Shown here piece after piece: positions 1 to 6,749 of a stretch of DNA of 8,150 nucleotides. The notes beneath the pieces were generated by a model. It did not search any database. It had not been told where the DNA came from and worked only from the letters and a program-made list of their open reading frames with translations. The DNA comes from Actinomycetota bacterium (GTDB lineage Bacteria > Actinomycetota > Actinomycetes > Actinomycetales > Microbacteriaceae). Position 1 is the stretch's first letter, and each line of letters begins with the position of its first letter. The stretch spans positions 1 through 8,150 of the forward strand of contig WLNS01000059.1 of assembly GCA_009699665.1 (NCBI GenBank), in the 5' to 3' direction. Position numbers and translations under genes: made by a program.

Positions 1-1124
1 ACGATGAAGGGCTGTAGCAGCGCATTGATCCAGATGCCGAGCGCCGCAGAGCTGATGACGACCGGGGCCAAGTGTGGATATAAGAAAGACAGAGCGAGCG
101 CGGACGCGGCGAAAAGTATCGCAAAAATAATGCCCGTGATGATGCCCACGCGTTTGATGTAGCCGCCCCATGCCTGAGCTTCCGCGGCATTTCCGGCGCC
201 GACCGAACGTCCCACGAGTGCGGTGATGGCGCTCGCCAGACCCAAACTGCCGACAACAAAGATGGCAGCCATTGTTTGCACGATCTGTATGGATGCCAGA
301 GCATCATCGCCAATCTGCTCGGTGACAACGTTGTAGAGAAAGACGCCGGCCGTCCAGAACAATTCGGTGAGCCCCATCGGGGCCGCCAGTGTCAGGTGGG
401 CGGCGAGAAGCTTTCGCCACTCACGCCAGCGTCGCGGTAGTTCCCAGCGCGCGATATGAAAAATACCAAAGGTTTGAACGCACAGGATGACGACCTTGAT
501 AACCGTCGTGGCGAGTGTTGCCCAGGCAGCGCCGACGATTCCGAGCGCGGGAATCGGCCCCCAGCCGTAAACGAGAATGATGGCCAGCGGAGTATTGACG
601 ACAACGGTCACCAGCGTGGCGACCATCGGACTGCGGGCGTGATTAGCCGAGCGCAGGATTCCGCTGAAAATAAAGCTGAGGATTCCGGCAATCAGTCCCG
701 AGAAGAGCACGGCCAGGTAGGGCGCGCCTGCGGCAATGACATCCGCCGAGGCCCCGGAGGCCCGGAGGACCTCGGCGGGAAAAATGACGACGGGGAGCGA
801 TACGACCACGGCAACTGCCGAGCCAACAAACAGGGCGACCGAGACAATCTTGTTGAGCTCTTTTTCACGTTTCGCTCCATACGCGCGCGCAACGAGAATC
901 GATGACGAAATGCCCAGCGCGCCAACGACAAAGAGCGGGATGAGATTAATACTGTTCGCGAAACCCACGGCGGCCACTGCCGTATCGCCGAGCCCGGCGA
1001 CCACCACCTGATTGATAAATTGCAGGCTGAGAATAAGGACAAACTCGAGGCTGACCGGCAGTGCCACGCGCGCAACAGCGCGTCCCGGATTTTCGGGCAG
1101 CAGGGCCCGATATTTCGTAAACAT
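1..1124 (-). CDS. MATE family multidrug/Na+ antiporter, partial (C-terminus beyond the left edge)
   Basis: Reading leftward from the ATG at 1124-1122, an open frame of 374 codons reaches the window edge without a stop. The protein is strongly hydrophobic, with about ten predicted membrane helices visible. The full family length is usually about 440-460 residues with 12 helices, so the last part is missing. The two pseudo-symmetric halves typical of MATE proteins can be seen. GLGDTAVAAVGFANS (about 44-58) followed by a GISSSILVARAYGA stretch (71-84) is echoed by QIGDDALASIQIVQT (270-284) followed by GLASAITALVGRSVGAG (295-311). MATE proteins export drugs or metabolites across the cytoplasmic membrane in exchange for H+ or Na+. 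The substrate cannot be read from sequence. The start has no Shine-Dalgarno but has a TAGGCT box 8 bases upstream. The carbonic anhydrase-like gene ends 44 bases upstream on the same strand, so co-transcription is also possible. Family call is firm; subfamily is not. Confidence 0.9.
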   Translation of the reverse strand, partial: MFTKYRALLPENPGRAVARVALPVSLEFVLILSLQFINQVVVAGLGDTAVAAVGFANSINLIPLFVVGALGISSSILVARAYGAKREKELNKIVSVALFVGSAVAVVVSLPVVIFPAEVLRASGASADVIAAGAPYLAVLFSGLIAGILSFIFSGILRSANHARSPMVATLVTVVVNTPLAIILVYGWGPIPALGIVGAAWATLATTVIKVVILCVQTFGIFHIARWELPRRWREWRKLLAAHLTLAAPMGLTELFWTAGVFLYNVVTEQIGDDALASIQIVQTMAAIFVVGSLGLASAITALVGRSVGAGNAAEAQAWGGYIKRVGIITGIIFAILFAASALALSFLYPHLAPVVISSAALGIWINALLQPFI

Positions 1125-1132
1125 GGCGCTTC

Positions 1133-1138
1133 AGCCTA
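1133..1138 (-). promoter_or_regulatory. Putative -10 box of the MATE gene (TAGGCT)
   Basis: On the minus strand TAGGCT lies 8 bases before the ATG, within the 9-mer GTAGGCTGA that also precedes two other genes here. Transcription would start at or within a base or two of the start codon, giving a leaderless or nearly leaderless mRNA. No -35 hexamer is evident. Confidence 0.5.
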
Positions 1139-1168
1139 CTTGCTGACCACACCATCGCCTGGCTGGGC

Positions 1169-1687
1169 TTACGTAGCCCGATAGAGCGCGATCCGGGCAC
1201 GGTAGCTCTCGGCATTCCGGCGAATGTCAGCCTGTTCGTCGGGCGTGAGCGCACGGCGAACCTTGGCGGGCACGCCAGCCACCAGCGATCCGGCGGGAAT
1301 CTGTTGCCCCTCGAGCACGATTGCCCCGGCGGCAACCAGCGATCCGGCTCCCACGACGGCGCCATTCATCACGATGGCCCCCATGCCAATCAGACAATCG
1401 TCTTCAATGGTGCACCCATGAAGCACAGCGTTGTGACCTACCGACACGTTTCGCCCCACGACCAACGAAAAGCCGGGGTCACCGTGGCACGAGACGTTGT
1501 CTTGAATATTGGAGCCAGCGCCAATGGTGATCGCGTCGCTGTCGGCGCGAAGCACGGCATTGAACCAAATGCCAACGTGCGCGCTCAGGGTTACGTTGCC
1601 AATCACGCGTGCGCCGGGCGCCACATAGGCGGTGCCATCAACGTGCGGCGAATCATGACCTGTGAGCGGAATAATCTGATCATCCAT
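1169..1687 (-). CDS. Gamma-class carbonic anhydrase-like left-handed beta-helix protein
   Basis: A complete 172-residue protein built of hexapeptide repeats (for example IGNVTLSAHVGIWFNAVLRADSD, here residues 29-51, and the LIGMGAIVMNGAVVGAG region, 99-115). It matches the compact gamma-carbonic anhydrase/YrdA/PaaY-like family in length and layout. The three zinc ligands expected of the family are present: His68 (SCHGD), His85 (VGH) and His90 (LHGC). Arg47, Asp49, Gln62 and Asp63 match conserved active-site positions. The long acidic loop of the archaeal enzyme Cam is absent, as in most bacterial relatives, many of which have no proven carbonic anhydrase activity. The role could be CO2 hydration or acyl/CoA-related, and the sequence does not decide. 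The protein is cytoplasmic, with no signal peptide. A C-terminal helix (about 148-170) follows the conserved GVPAKVRRALTPDE segment. Start at ATG 1687-1685, with a -10-like TAGGCT 6 bases upstream and no ribosome binding site. Confidence 0.88.
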   Translation of the reverse strand: MDDQIIPLTGHDSPHVDGTAYVAPGARVIGNVTLSAHVGIWFNAVLRADSDAITIGAGSNIQDNVSCHGDPGFSLVVGRNVSVGHNAVLHGCTIEDDCLIGMGAIVMNGAVVGAGSLVAAGAIVLEGQQIPAGSLVAGVPAKVRRALTPDEQADIRRNAESYRARIALYRAT

Positions 1688-1693
1688 AGCGTC

Positions 1694-1699
1694 AGCCTA
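1694..1699 (-). promoter_or_regulatory. Putative -10 box of the carbonic anhydrase-like gene (TAGGCT), leaderless start
   Basis: On the minus strand TAGGCT is followed by six bases (GACGCT) and then the ATG. A transcript would therefore begin at the start codon. The context GTAGGCTGA is identical to that before the MATE gene and cysS. No -35 match was found. Confidence 0.6.
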
Positions 1700-1711
1700 C
1701 GGGCAGCGTCG

Positions 1712-1735
1712 GGTCGGGTACATGCGGTCGGGTAC
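1712..1735 (+). repeat. 10-base direct repeat GGTCGGGTAC in the divergent promoter region
   Basis: GGTCGGGTAC occurs at 1712-1721 and again at 1726-1735, a 14-base period, with a further partial GTCGGG at 1708-1713. The second copy runs into the -10-like TACTCT of the rightward gene. The position would suit an operator between the carbonic anhydrase-like gene and the TagF fusion. Alternatively it is chance in G-rich DNA. Confidence 0.4.
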
Positions 1736-1738
1736 TCT
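1733..1738 (+). promoter_or_regulatory. Putative -10 box of the TagF-GT4 fusion gene (TACTCT)
   Basis: TACTCT is followed by five bases (GAAAA) and then GTG 1744. This fits a leaderless start and parallels the other TAnnnT boxes in the window, though it lacks the shared GG. It supports GTG 1744 over the in-frame ATG at 1771. Confidence 0.45.
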
Positions 1739-1743
1739 GAAAA

Positions 1744-4317
1744 GTGAAGCGAAAGGGACTCAGCCGAAGCATGATCGTCAGCAGAATTGCAGACATGGTT
1801 CGACGGTTCCCTCGGGCCATCGCATCCGAGAGTCACGCATTTTGGCGGTCGCGGCCGATAAGTAAAGACACGGTTCTCTATGAATCGTTCGCCGGTAACG
1901 GTGCCCTGTGTAACCCAGAGGCTATCTTTCGTCACCTGGTCGATCATGCGGACTTCGCCCACCTGAGACACATCTGGGTTCTCGACGCATCGACCGCTTA
2001 TGCGGGTTTCCGGTCCGAATTTGCCTCGCATCCGCGGGTTACGTTCGTAAAACGTGAAACGGCGCGTTATTGGCGGGCGGTGGCAACCGCGGGTTACCTG
2101 ATTAACAACGCGACCTTTCCCCCGCAGTTCAGCAAACGTGAGGGTCAGATTTACCTCAATACCTGGCATGGAACGCCGTTGAAGCGCATGGGCTTTGACA
2201 TGCCGAACGGTGCGCTTGAGTCGGCTAATACGCTGCGCAATTTTCTCGCCGCCGACTTCCTGCTTTCGGCCAACAGCCACATGACGCGTCAGATGTACGC
2301 CAGCGCCTACAAACTCGACGGATTATTTGAGGGGACCATTCTCGAAGAGGGTTATCCGCGTATCGACCGATGCTTTCTCTCTGATGTTGAGCGCTCGGGT
2401 GTCGAGGCCGACTTGGCGGAATCCGGAATTCACCTCGCCGGCCGACAATTGGTTGTTTTCGCCCCGACGTGGCGCGGAGCTTCTTTCTCGCGCCCCGTGG
2501 ATAACCTCAACGAGATTATGCAGCAGCGTTCGGCTTTGGCCGCGAAGCTTGATGCCAAGAAATGGTTGGTTGTCGTCAAACTTCACCAGCAGGCGCATCG
2601 CTACACCAAGCACCGTCCTGATTTACGTGGTCTGGTTGTTTCCAACAGCATCCCCACGAATGCACTCTTGGGCATTGTCGACCTTCTGGTCACCGACTTC
2701 TCGTCAATCTTTTTTGATTATTTACCCCGAGAAAAGCCCATTGTCTTTTTTGCTCCCGACGCCGCTGAATACTCGGCGTCACGCGGACTCTACGTTGACC
2801 TCGCCGAATTACCCGGAGCAGTTTTTACCTCGGTGGGACGAGCAGCCACAGAGGTCGCTCGGTTAGCCGCGGGCATGACGGCAGCCGACAAGCGGCGTCT
2901 GCGCCTGGGCCGTGCCCGCTTCTGCCGGTGGGACGATGGTCGGGCAACCGAGAGAGTCGTCGACGCAGTATTTTTGGGTGCGACTTCGAGAACAGTGCAC
3001 TTTCGGAATACGAAGCCACGACTGCTGTTGCACATCGGGGGCATGAAATCTAACGGCATCACATCTGCGGCCCTCAATCTCTTGAATGAGATTGACACCA
3101 ATATCTATGACGTGTCGGTGACTTACCCGTCGGGTAAATCCGTTCGTCACCTCTTTCGCACCCGCAGTCTCAACCCGAATATCCGCCAGATTCCGAGGGT
3201 CGGCGGCATGAACGGCAGCAAAGCCCTGCACCTGAGGCGGCATCTGCGGCACTTTAAGACGAAGGTGCGCGACCATCTCGACGAACCCTGGGAAGCGGAG
3301 CTGTGGCGCACCGAGTGGGAGCGATGTTTTGGCGACGCACATTTTGAGAGCCTGATTGACTTCAGTGGTTATTCGCCTTTTTGGGCCATGTTGATGTTGC
3401 ACGGACGAGGCAAAAGCCGCTCGATTTGGCTGCACAACGATATGTGGGCCGATGCTCATCGAACCGTCGACGGCCGCCAATTTCTGAAGCGAAACATTTT
3501 TTCTCTCTTCACCCTGTATCCCTTCTTCGATCACCTCGTGTCGGTATCAGCGGCGTTGAACGAGGTGAATCGAGCCCGTCTCGAGACCTATGTTGCGGCA
3601 GAAAAGTTTGAGTTTGCATCTAATTGCATCGATGGCGAAACGATTCGAAGGCTTGCGGCCGTCTCCGTGGCCGGGCCCAAAACGGCGCTATCGGGGGGCA
3701 AAAAGGGCGGCCAAACGGCGGACCCGGCGGCTCGCCAAACTGGGGCGGACCGTGAGCCAGACCTTCGCTGGTTGAATCGGCGATCCAAGAAGATCAGCCC
3801 CGTCTTTGTCACTATTGGCCGACTCTCGCCCGAAAAAAATCAAGCCCGGCTCATCGCCGCTTTTGCTTCGGTCCACGACGCGTTTCCGCATTCTCGGCTC
3901 ATTATCGTGGGGGACGGGCCGTTGAAAGAGGCCCTGGCGCGCGACATTGCCGGGCGCGGTTTGACCGAGAGCGTCATTCTTGCCGGACAGCGAGCGAATC
4001 CCTTCGCCATTCTCAAACGGTCGGACTGTTTCGTTCTGTCAAGCGACTACGAGGGCCAGCCCATGGTGCTTCTTGAATCAGCGGTCCTGGGTGTTCCGGC
4101 CATTTCGGTCGCCTTTGGCTCGGTGGGTTCAGTCTTACCGCCGGGAGCGATCACGGTTACCGAACAGAGCGTTGAGGCCCTCGCTGGCGCTATGACGACC
4201 TTCGCGACCACGCCATCCCGTGGGTACATGCTTGATGCGTCGCTCTATAACCGCCGAGCGCAGCGAGAGTTTGAGCTTGCCGTGGGGCTCAAACAGCGAC
4301 CGGTCTCGCGCGGGTAG
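1744..4317 (+). CDS. Fusion of TagF-type CDP-glycerol glycerophosphotransferase and GT4-type glycosyltransferase
   Basis: An 857-residue two-domain cytoplasmic enzyme. Residues about 70-412 resemble the CDP-glycerol:poly(glycerophosphate) glycerophosphotransferase family: INNATFPP (120-127), YLNTWHGTPLKRMG (137-150, His142), FAPTWRG (239-245), VKLH (278-281, His281) and LLVTDFSSIFFDYL (314-327). The two histidines match the known catalytic pair of TagF. Residues about 424-845 are a GT-B fold glycosyltransferase of the GT4 type. Its N-terminal lobe begins LLLHIGGMKSNGITSAALNLL (here 427-447). Its C-terminal lobe has TIGRLSPEKN (690-699) with the nucleotide-sugar-binding Arg693 and Lys698, IVGDGPL (721-727), and the EX7E pair Glu770/Glu778 in YEGQPMVLLE. 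The likely role is building or decorating a teichoic-acid-like wall polymer from CDP-glycerol (or CDP-ribitol) and a nucleotide sugar; the exact substrates are unknown. No signal peptide or clear membrane helix is seen. The start is GTG 1744, likely leaderless. An alternative is ATG 1771, preceded by AAAGGGA at 1752-1758. The stop lies 9 bases before cysS. Confidence 0.88.
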   Translation: MKRKGLSRSMIVSRIADMVRRFPRAIASESHAFWRSRPISKDTVLYESFAGNGALCNPEAIFRHLVDHADFAHLRHIWVLDASTAYAGFRSEFASHPRVTFVKRETARYWRAVATAGYLINNATFPPQFSKREGQIYLNTWHGTPLKRMGFDMPNGALESANTLRNFLAADFLLSANSHMTRQMYASAYKLDGLFEGTILEEGYPRIDRCFLSDVERSGVEADLAESGIHLAGRQLVVFAPTWRGASFSRPVDNLNEIMQQRSALAAKLDAKKWLVVVKLHQQAHRYTKHRPDLRGLVVSNSIPTNALLGIVDLLVTDFSSIFFDYLPREKPIVFFAPDAAEYSASRGLYVDLAELPGAVFTSVGRAATEVARLAAGMTAADKRRLRLGRARFCRWDDGRATERVVDAVFLGATSRTVHFRNTKPRLLLHIGGMKSNGITSAALNLLNEIDTNIYDVSVTYPSGKSVRHLFRTRSLNPNIRQIPRVGGMNGSKALHLRRHLRHFKTKVRDHLDEPWEAELWRTEWERCFGDAHFESLIDFSGYSPFWAMLMLHGRGKSRSIWLHNDMWADAHRTVDGRQFLKRNIFSLFTLYPFFDHLVSVSAALNEVNRARLETYVAAEKFEFASNCIDGETIRRLAAVSVAGPKTALSGGKKGGQTADPAARQTGADREPDLRWLNRRSKKISPVFVTIGRLSPEKNQARLIAAFASVHDAFPHSRLIIVGDGPLKEALARDIAGRGLTESVILAGQRANPFAILKRSDCFVLSSDYEGQPMVLLESAVLGVPAISVAFGSVGSVLPPGAITVTEQSVEALAGAMTTFATTPSRGYMLDASLYNRRAQREFELAVGLKQRPVSRG

Positions 4318-4320
4318 GCT
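4315..4320 (+). promoter_or_regulatory. Putative -10 box of cysS (TAGGCT), overlapping the upstream stop codon
   Basis: TAGGCT begins with the TAG stop of the TagF-GT4 gene and is followed by six bases (GAACCA) and GTG 4327. It lies in the same GTAGGCTGA 9-mer as the MATE and carbonic anhydrase-like promoters. There is no Shine-Dalgarno before the GTG, so a leaderless cysS transcript is likely. No -35 box is obvious. Confidence 0.6.
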
Positions 4321-4326
4321 GAACCA

Positions 4327-5733
4327 GTGGGCTTGAGACTTTTTGATACGCGAGCGCACGAGCTCACTGACTTCGTGCCCCTCGTTGCGGGTCAGGTATC
4401 TATTTACGTCTGCGGCCCCACCGTGCAGTCGAGTCCGCACGTTGGGCACCTGCGTAGTGCGCTGACCTACGACGTTCTCGTGAGATGGCTCGAGGTTCTC
4501 GGCAACCGCGTGACTCTGGTTCGAAACATCACGGATATCGATGACAAAGTGCTGGTGAATGCGGCGGCGGCGGGCGAAGACTGGCGGGCACTCGCCCAGA
4601 GATCCGAGCGAGAATTTCACGCGGTCTATACCCGCATGGGTGTGCGACCCCCCACCTACGAACCGCGAGCGACCGGTCACGTCACGCAAATGATCACCCT
4701 CATTTCTCGGCTCATCGAAGCCGGCCATGCCTATGCCGCCGATGACGGAACCGGCGATGTGTTCTTCGCGACCGAGAGTTGGCCCGACTACGGTTCCCTG
4801 ACGCGCCAGTTGGGCGACGACATGGAGTCTGACGAAGCAGCCGATGATCGGGGCAAGCGAAATCCCCGTGATTTCGCCCTGTGGAAGGGGCATAAAACCG
4901 GTGATCCAGCGTCGGCTTCATGGCCCGCGCCCTGGGGGCCCGGCCGTCCGGGCTGGCACATCGAGTGCTCGGCGATGGCTGTGGACTATTTGGGCCCGGT
5001 TTTCGATATTCACGGGGGTGGACTTGACCTGCGCTTTCCACACCACGAAAACGAACTCGCACAGTCATCGGCCGTCGGCGATGCTTTTGCGCGCTACTGG
5101 CTGCACAATGGCCTCGTTGCCATTGCCGGCCAAAAGATGAGCAAGTCGTTGGGCAACTCTGTTTTTGCTGCCGATCTCTTGAGCGAGGCGCGACCCATCG
5201 TCGTGCGCTACCTTCTCGGCTCGGCGCACTATCGTTCGACCCTCGAGCTTCACACGGAAGCACTGACGGAAGCTGCAGCCGCTTTTGAACGCATTGAATC
5301 GTTCCTCGATCGAACGGATCGCTTGGCGGAAAAACCGCTCACCGCTGGTGAATTACCGAACGCCTTCGTAGCGGGGATGAACGATGATCTGGGCGTGCCA
5401 TCGGCCCTCGCCGTGATTCACGAGACCGTTCGCGCCGGAAACACCGCCTGGGATTCCGATGACGCTCAGCAAGCCGTTGCGCTGGGCCAACAGGTTGTGG
5501 CCATGCTTGACGTGCTGGGGCTGAACCCCCGCAGTGCGGCGTGGGCCACCTCGTCGTCATCGTCAGCACAGAAGGCGCTCGGTGCGCTTGTCGATCGATT
5601 GTTGGTCGAGCGCGAGGCAGCACGGGCGGCTAAGGATTTTTCCACCTCTGACCGCGTACGCGATGACCTCGGTGCCGCGGGAATTGTGATTGAGGATACC
5701 TCGCACGGAGCCGTCTGGAGCATCAATGGCTAA
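4327..5733 (+). CDS. cysS: Cysteinyl-tRNA synthetase
   Basis: A 468-residue class I aminoacyl-tRNA synthetase that charges tRNA-Cys with cysteine in the cytoplasm; the length is normal for the family. The N-terminal catalytic core shows YVCGPTVQSSPHVGHL (27-42), containing the HIGH-type motif as HVGH (38-41). RNITDIDDK (66-74), GWHIECSAM (209-217), DIHGGGLDLRFPHHENE (227-243) and KMSKS (270-274) follow. The zinc ligands Cys29, Cys214, His239 and Glu243 are all present, which explains cysteine specificity. The C-terminal helical domain ends with a region around VRDDLGAAGIVIEDT. The GTG 4327 start is supported by family alignment (MGLRLFDT begins just before the conserved core) and by the -10 box. 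rlmB overlaps its last 8 bases, so the two genes are co-transcribed and probably translationally coupled. The more usual isoprenoid gene ispF is not next to it here. Confidence 0.97.
   Translation: MGLRLFDTRAHELTDFVPLVAGQVSIYVCGPTVQSSPHVGHLRSALTYDVLVRWLEVLGNRVTLVRNITDIDDKVLVNAAAAGEDWRALAQRSEREFHAVYTRMGVRPPTYEPRATGHVTQMITLISRLIEAGHAYAADDGTGDVFFATESWPDYGSLTRQLGDDMESDEAADDRGKRNPRDFALWKGHKTGDPASASWPAPWGPGRPGWHIECSAMAVDYLGPVFDIHGGGLDLRFPHHENELAQSSAVGDAFARYWLHNGLVAIAGQKMSKSLGNSVFAADLLSEARPIVVRYLLGSAHYRSTLELHTEALTEAAAAFERIESFLDRTDRLAEKPLTAGELPNAFVAGMNDDLGVPSALAVIHETVRAGNTAWDSDDAQQAVALGQQVVAMLDVLGLNPRSAAWATSSSSSAQKALGALVDRLLVEREAARAAKDFSTSDRVRDDLGAAGIVIEDTSHGAVWSING
5717..5720 (+). promoter_or_regulatory. 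Ribosome binding site of rlmB (GGAG)
   Basis: GGAG lies within the cysS coding region, five bases before ATG 5726. It settles the rlmB start, since the frame stays open further upstream, to 5690 and beyond. Confidence 0.65.
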
Positions 5734-6712
5734 TCGTCCAACGCGTGCGGGTGCCGTGCGCAAATCGTCTAAGGGTCCTACCGTCGGCACGGGCGGCCAC
5801 GGTCGTAAAGCTCTCGAGGGACGCGGGCCAACGCCGAAAGCAGAGGATCGTTCGTATCACCCGGCCGGCAAGCGAAAGGTTCGAGACGAACGTGCCGCAG
5901 AAAAGGGTCGTTCACCGCGACCGTCAGAAATGCGCGGCGGCGGTCGCACAAAAGCGAGTTCTGACGGGGCAGAGTTTGTCGCCGGCCGAAACTCGGTTCT
6001 TGAGGCCCTGAGGGCCAAAATTCCGGCTATTTCGCTGTATGTCGCGGCGAAAGTTGAGATGGATGATCGCGTGCGAGAAATCATCAGCATCGCCAACAAG
6101 CGCAATCTTCCGGTGCTCGAGATTATGCGTCCGGAACTTGAGCGCATGGTGGGCAGCGACACTGTGCACCAGGGCATCATGATCAAGGTGCCCGCGTATG
6201 AATATGCGCACCCGCGAGATCTCTTCGAGAGTGCCCTGGCGGCAAACCAGACGCCTCTCCTCGTCGCCCTCGATGGGGTAACCGATCCGCGCAATTTGGG
6301 CGCCATCATTCGATCGACGGCGGCTTTCGGGGGGCACGGAGTGATTGTGCCTCAGCGTCGTTCGGTGGGGGTCACCGCGGCAGCGTGGAAAACGTCTGCC
6401 GGCGCGGCGGCACGGTGTCGAGTCGCGATGGCCAGCAATCTTGCCGCAGCGATTACCGAGCTCAAGAAGGCCGGCGTCTTCGTTATCGGCCTCGACGGCG
6501 GGGGCGACACGTTGTTGCCCAACCTGCCCTTGGCTGATCGCCCGCTGCTCATTGTTGTGGGCAGCGAAGGGTCGGGCCTGTCTCGGCTGGTGGCCGAAAA
6601 GTGTGATGCCATCGTGTCGATCCCCATTAGCGCCGCCACAGAATCACTGAACGCCGGTATCGCCGCCAGTGTTGCGCTCTACGAGGTGGCCCGAGTGCGT
6701 TCGACCCTTTAG
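5726..6712 (+). CDS. rlmB: 23S rRNA (guanosine-2'-O-)-methyltransferase RlmB / TrmH-family SPOUT methyltransferase
   Basis: A 328-residue SpoU/TrmH-type methyltransferase that uses S-adenosylmethionine to methylate a ribose 2'-OH in rRNA. RlmB of E. coli acts at G2251 of 23S rRNA. Residues 1-82 are a basic, Gly/Arg/Lys-rich, probably disordered tail. The substrate-binding domain follows (about 83-160, starting FVAGRNSVLEAL). The knotted catalytic domain (about 176-325) has all three signature motifs: DPRNLGAIIRS with Asn190 and Arg197, VVGSEGSGLSRL with Glu281, and IPISAATESLNAGIAASVALYEV with Ser307 and Asn309. The start at ATG 5726 overlaps the end of cysS by 8 bases and has a GGAG site, making a cysS-rlmB operon. 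The cysS neighbour and the tail are typical of actinobacterial members. The exact target nucleotide is inferred from the family and is not proven here. Confidence 0.94.
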   Translation: MANRPTRAGAVRKSSKGPTVGTGGHGRKALEGRGPTPKAEDRSYHPAGKRKVRDERAAEKGRSPRPSEMRGGGRTKASSDGAEFVAGRNSVLEALRAKIPAISLYVAAKVEMDDRVREIISIANKRNLPVLEIMRPELERMVGSDTVHQGIMIKVPAYEYAHPRDLFESALAANQTPLLVALDGVTDPRNLGAIIRSTAAFGGHGVIVPQRRSVGVTAAAWKTSAGAAARCRVAMASNLAAAITELKKAGVFVIGLDGGGDTLLPNLPLADRPLLIVVGSEGSGLSRLVAEKCDAIVSIPISAATESLNAGIAASVALYEVARVRSTL

Positions 6713-6749
6713 GGACGAAGAGCGGGAACGACGGGGCCGCCGATGACGT

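Noticed and set aside
456..905. 149-codon plus-strand open frame rich in charged residues
   Set aside because: It is antisense to the MATE gene. The composition (many Asp, Arg, Gly, Asn) is what results from reading a membrane-protein gene on the wrong strand.
1771..1773. ATG as the start of the TagF fusion, with AAAGGGA upstream
   Set aside because: Not excluded, but the spacing of about 12 bases is long. The TACTCT box five bases before GTG 1744 fits the leaderless pattern of the neighbours better.
1603..2280. 225-codon open frame on the minus strand
   Set aside because: It lies antisense across the TagF fusion and the start of the carbonic anhydrase-like gene. It shows no recognisable domain, and the overlapping genes have clear family motifs.
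2863..3534. 223-codon open frame on the minus strand
   Set aside because: It is antisense to the GT4 half of the fusion, has no family motifs and no credible start signal; a shadow of a high-G+C gene.
4135..4893. 252-codon open frame on the minus strand
   Set aside because: It overlaps the end of the fusion gene and the catalytic core of cysS, with no recognisable protein features.
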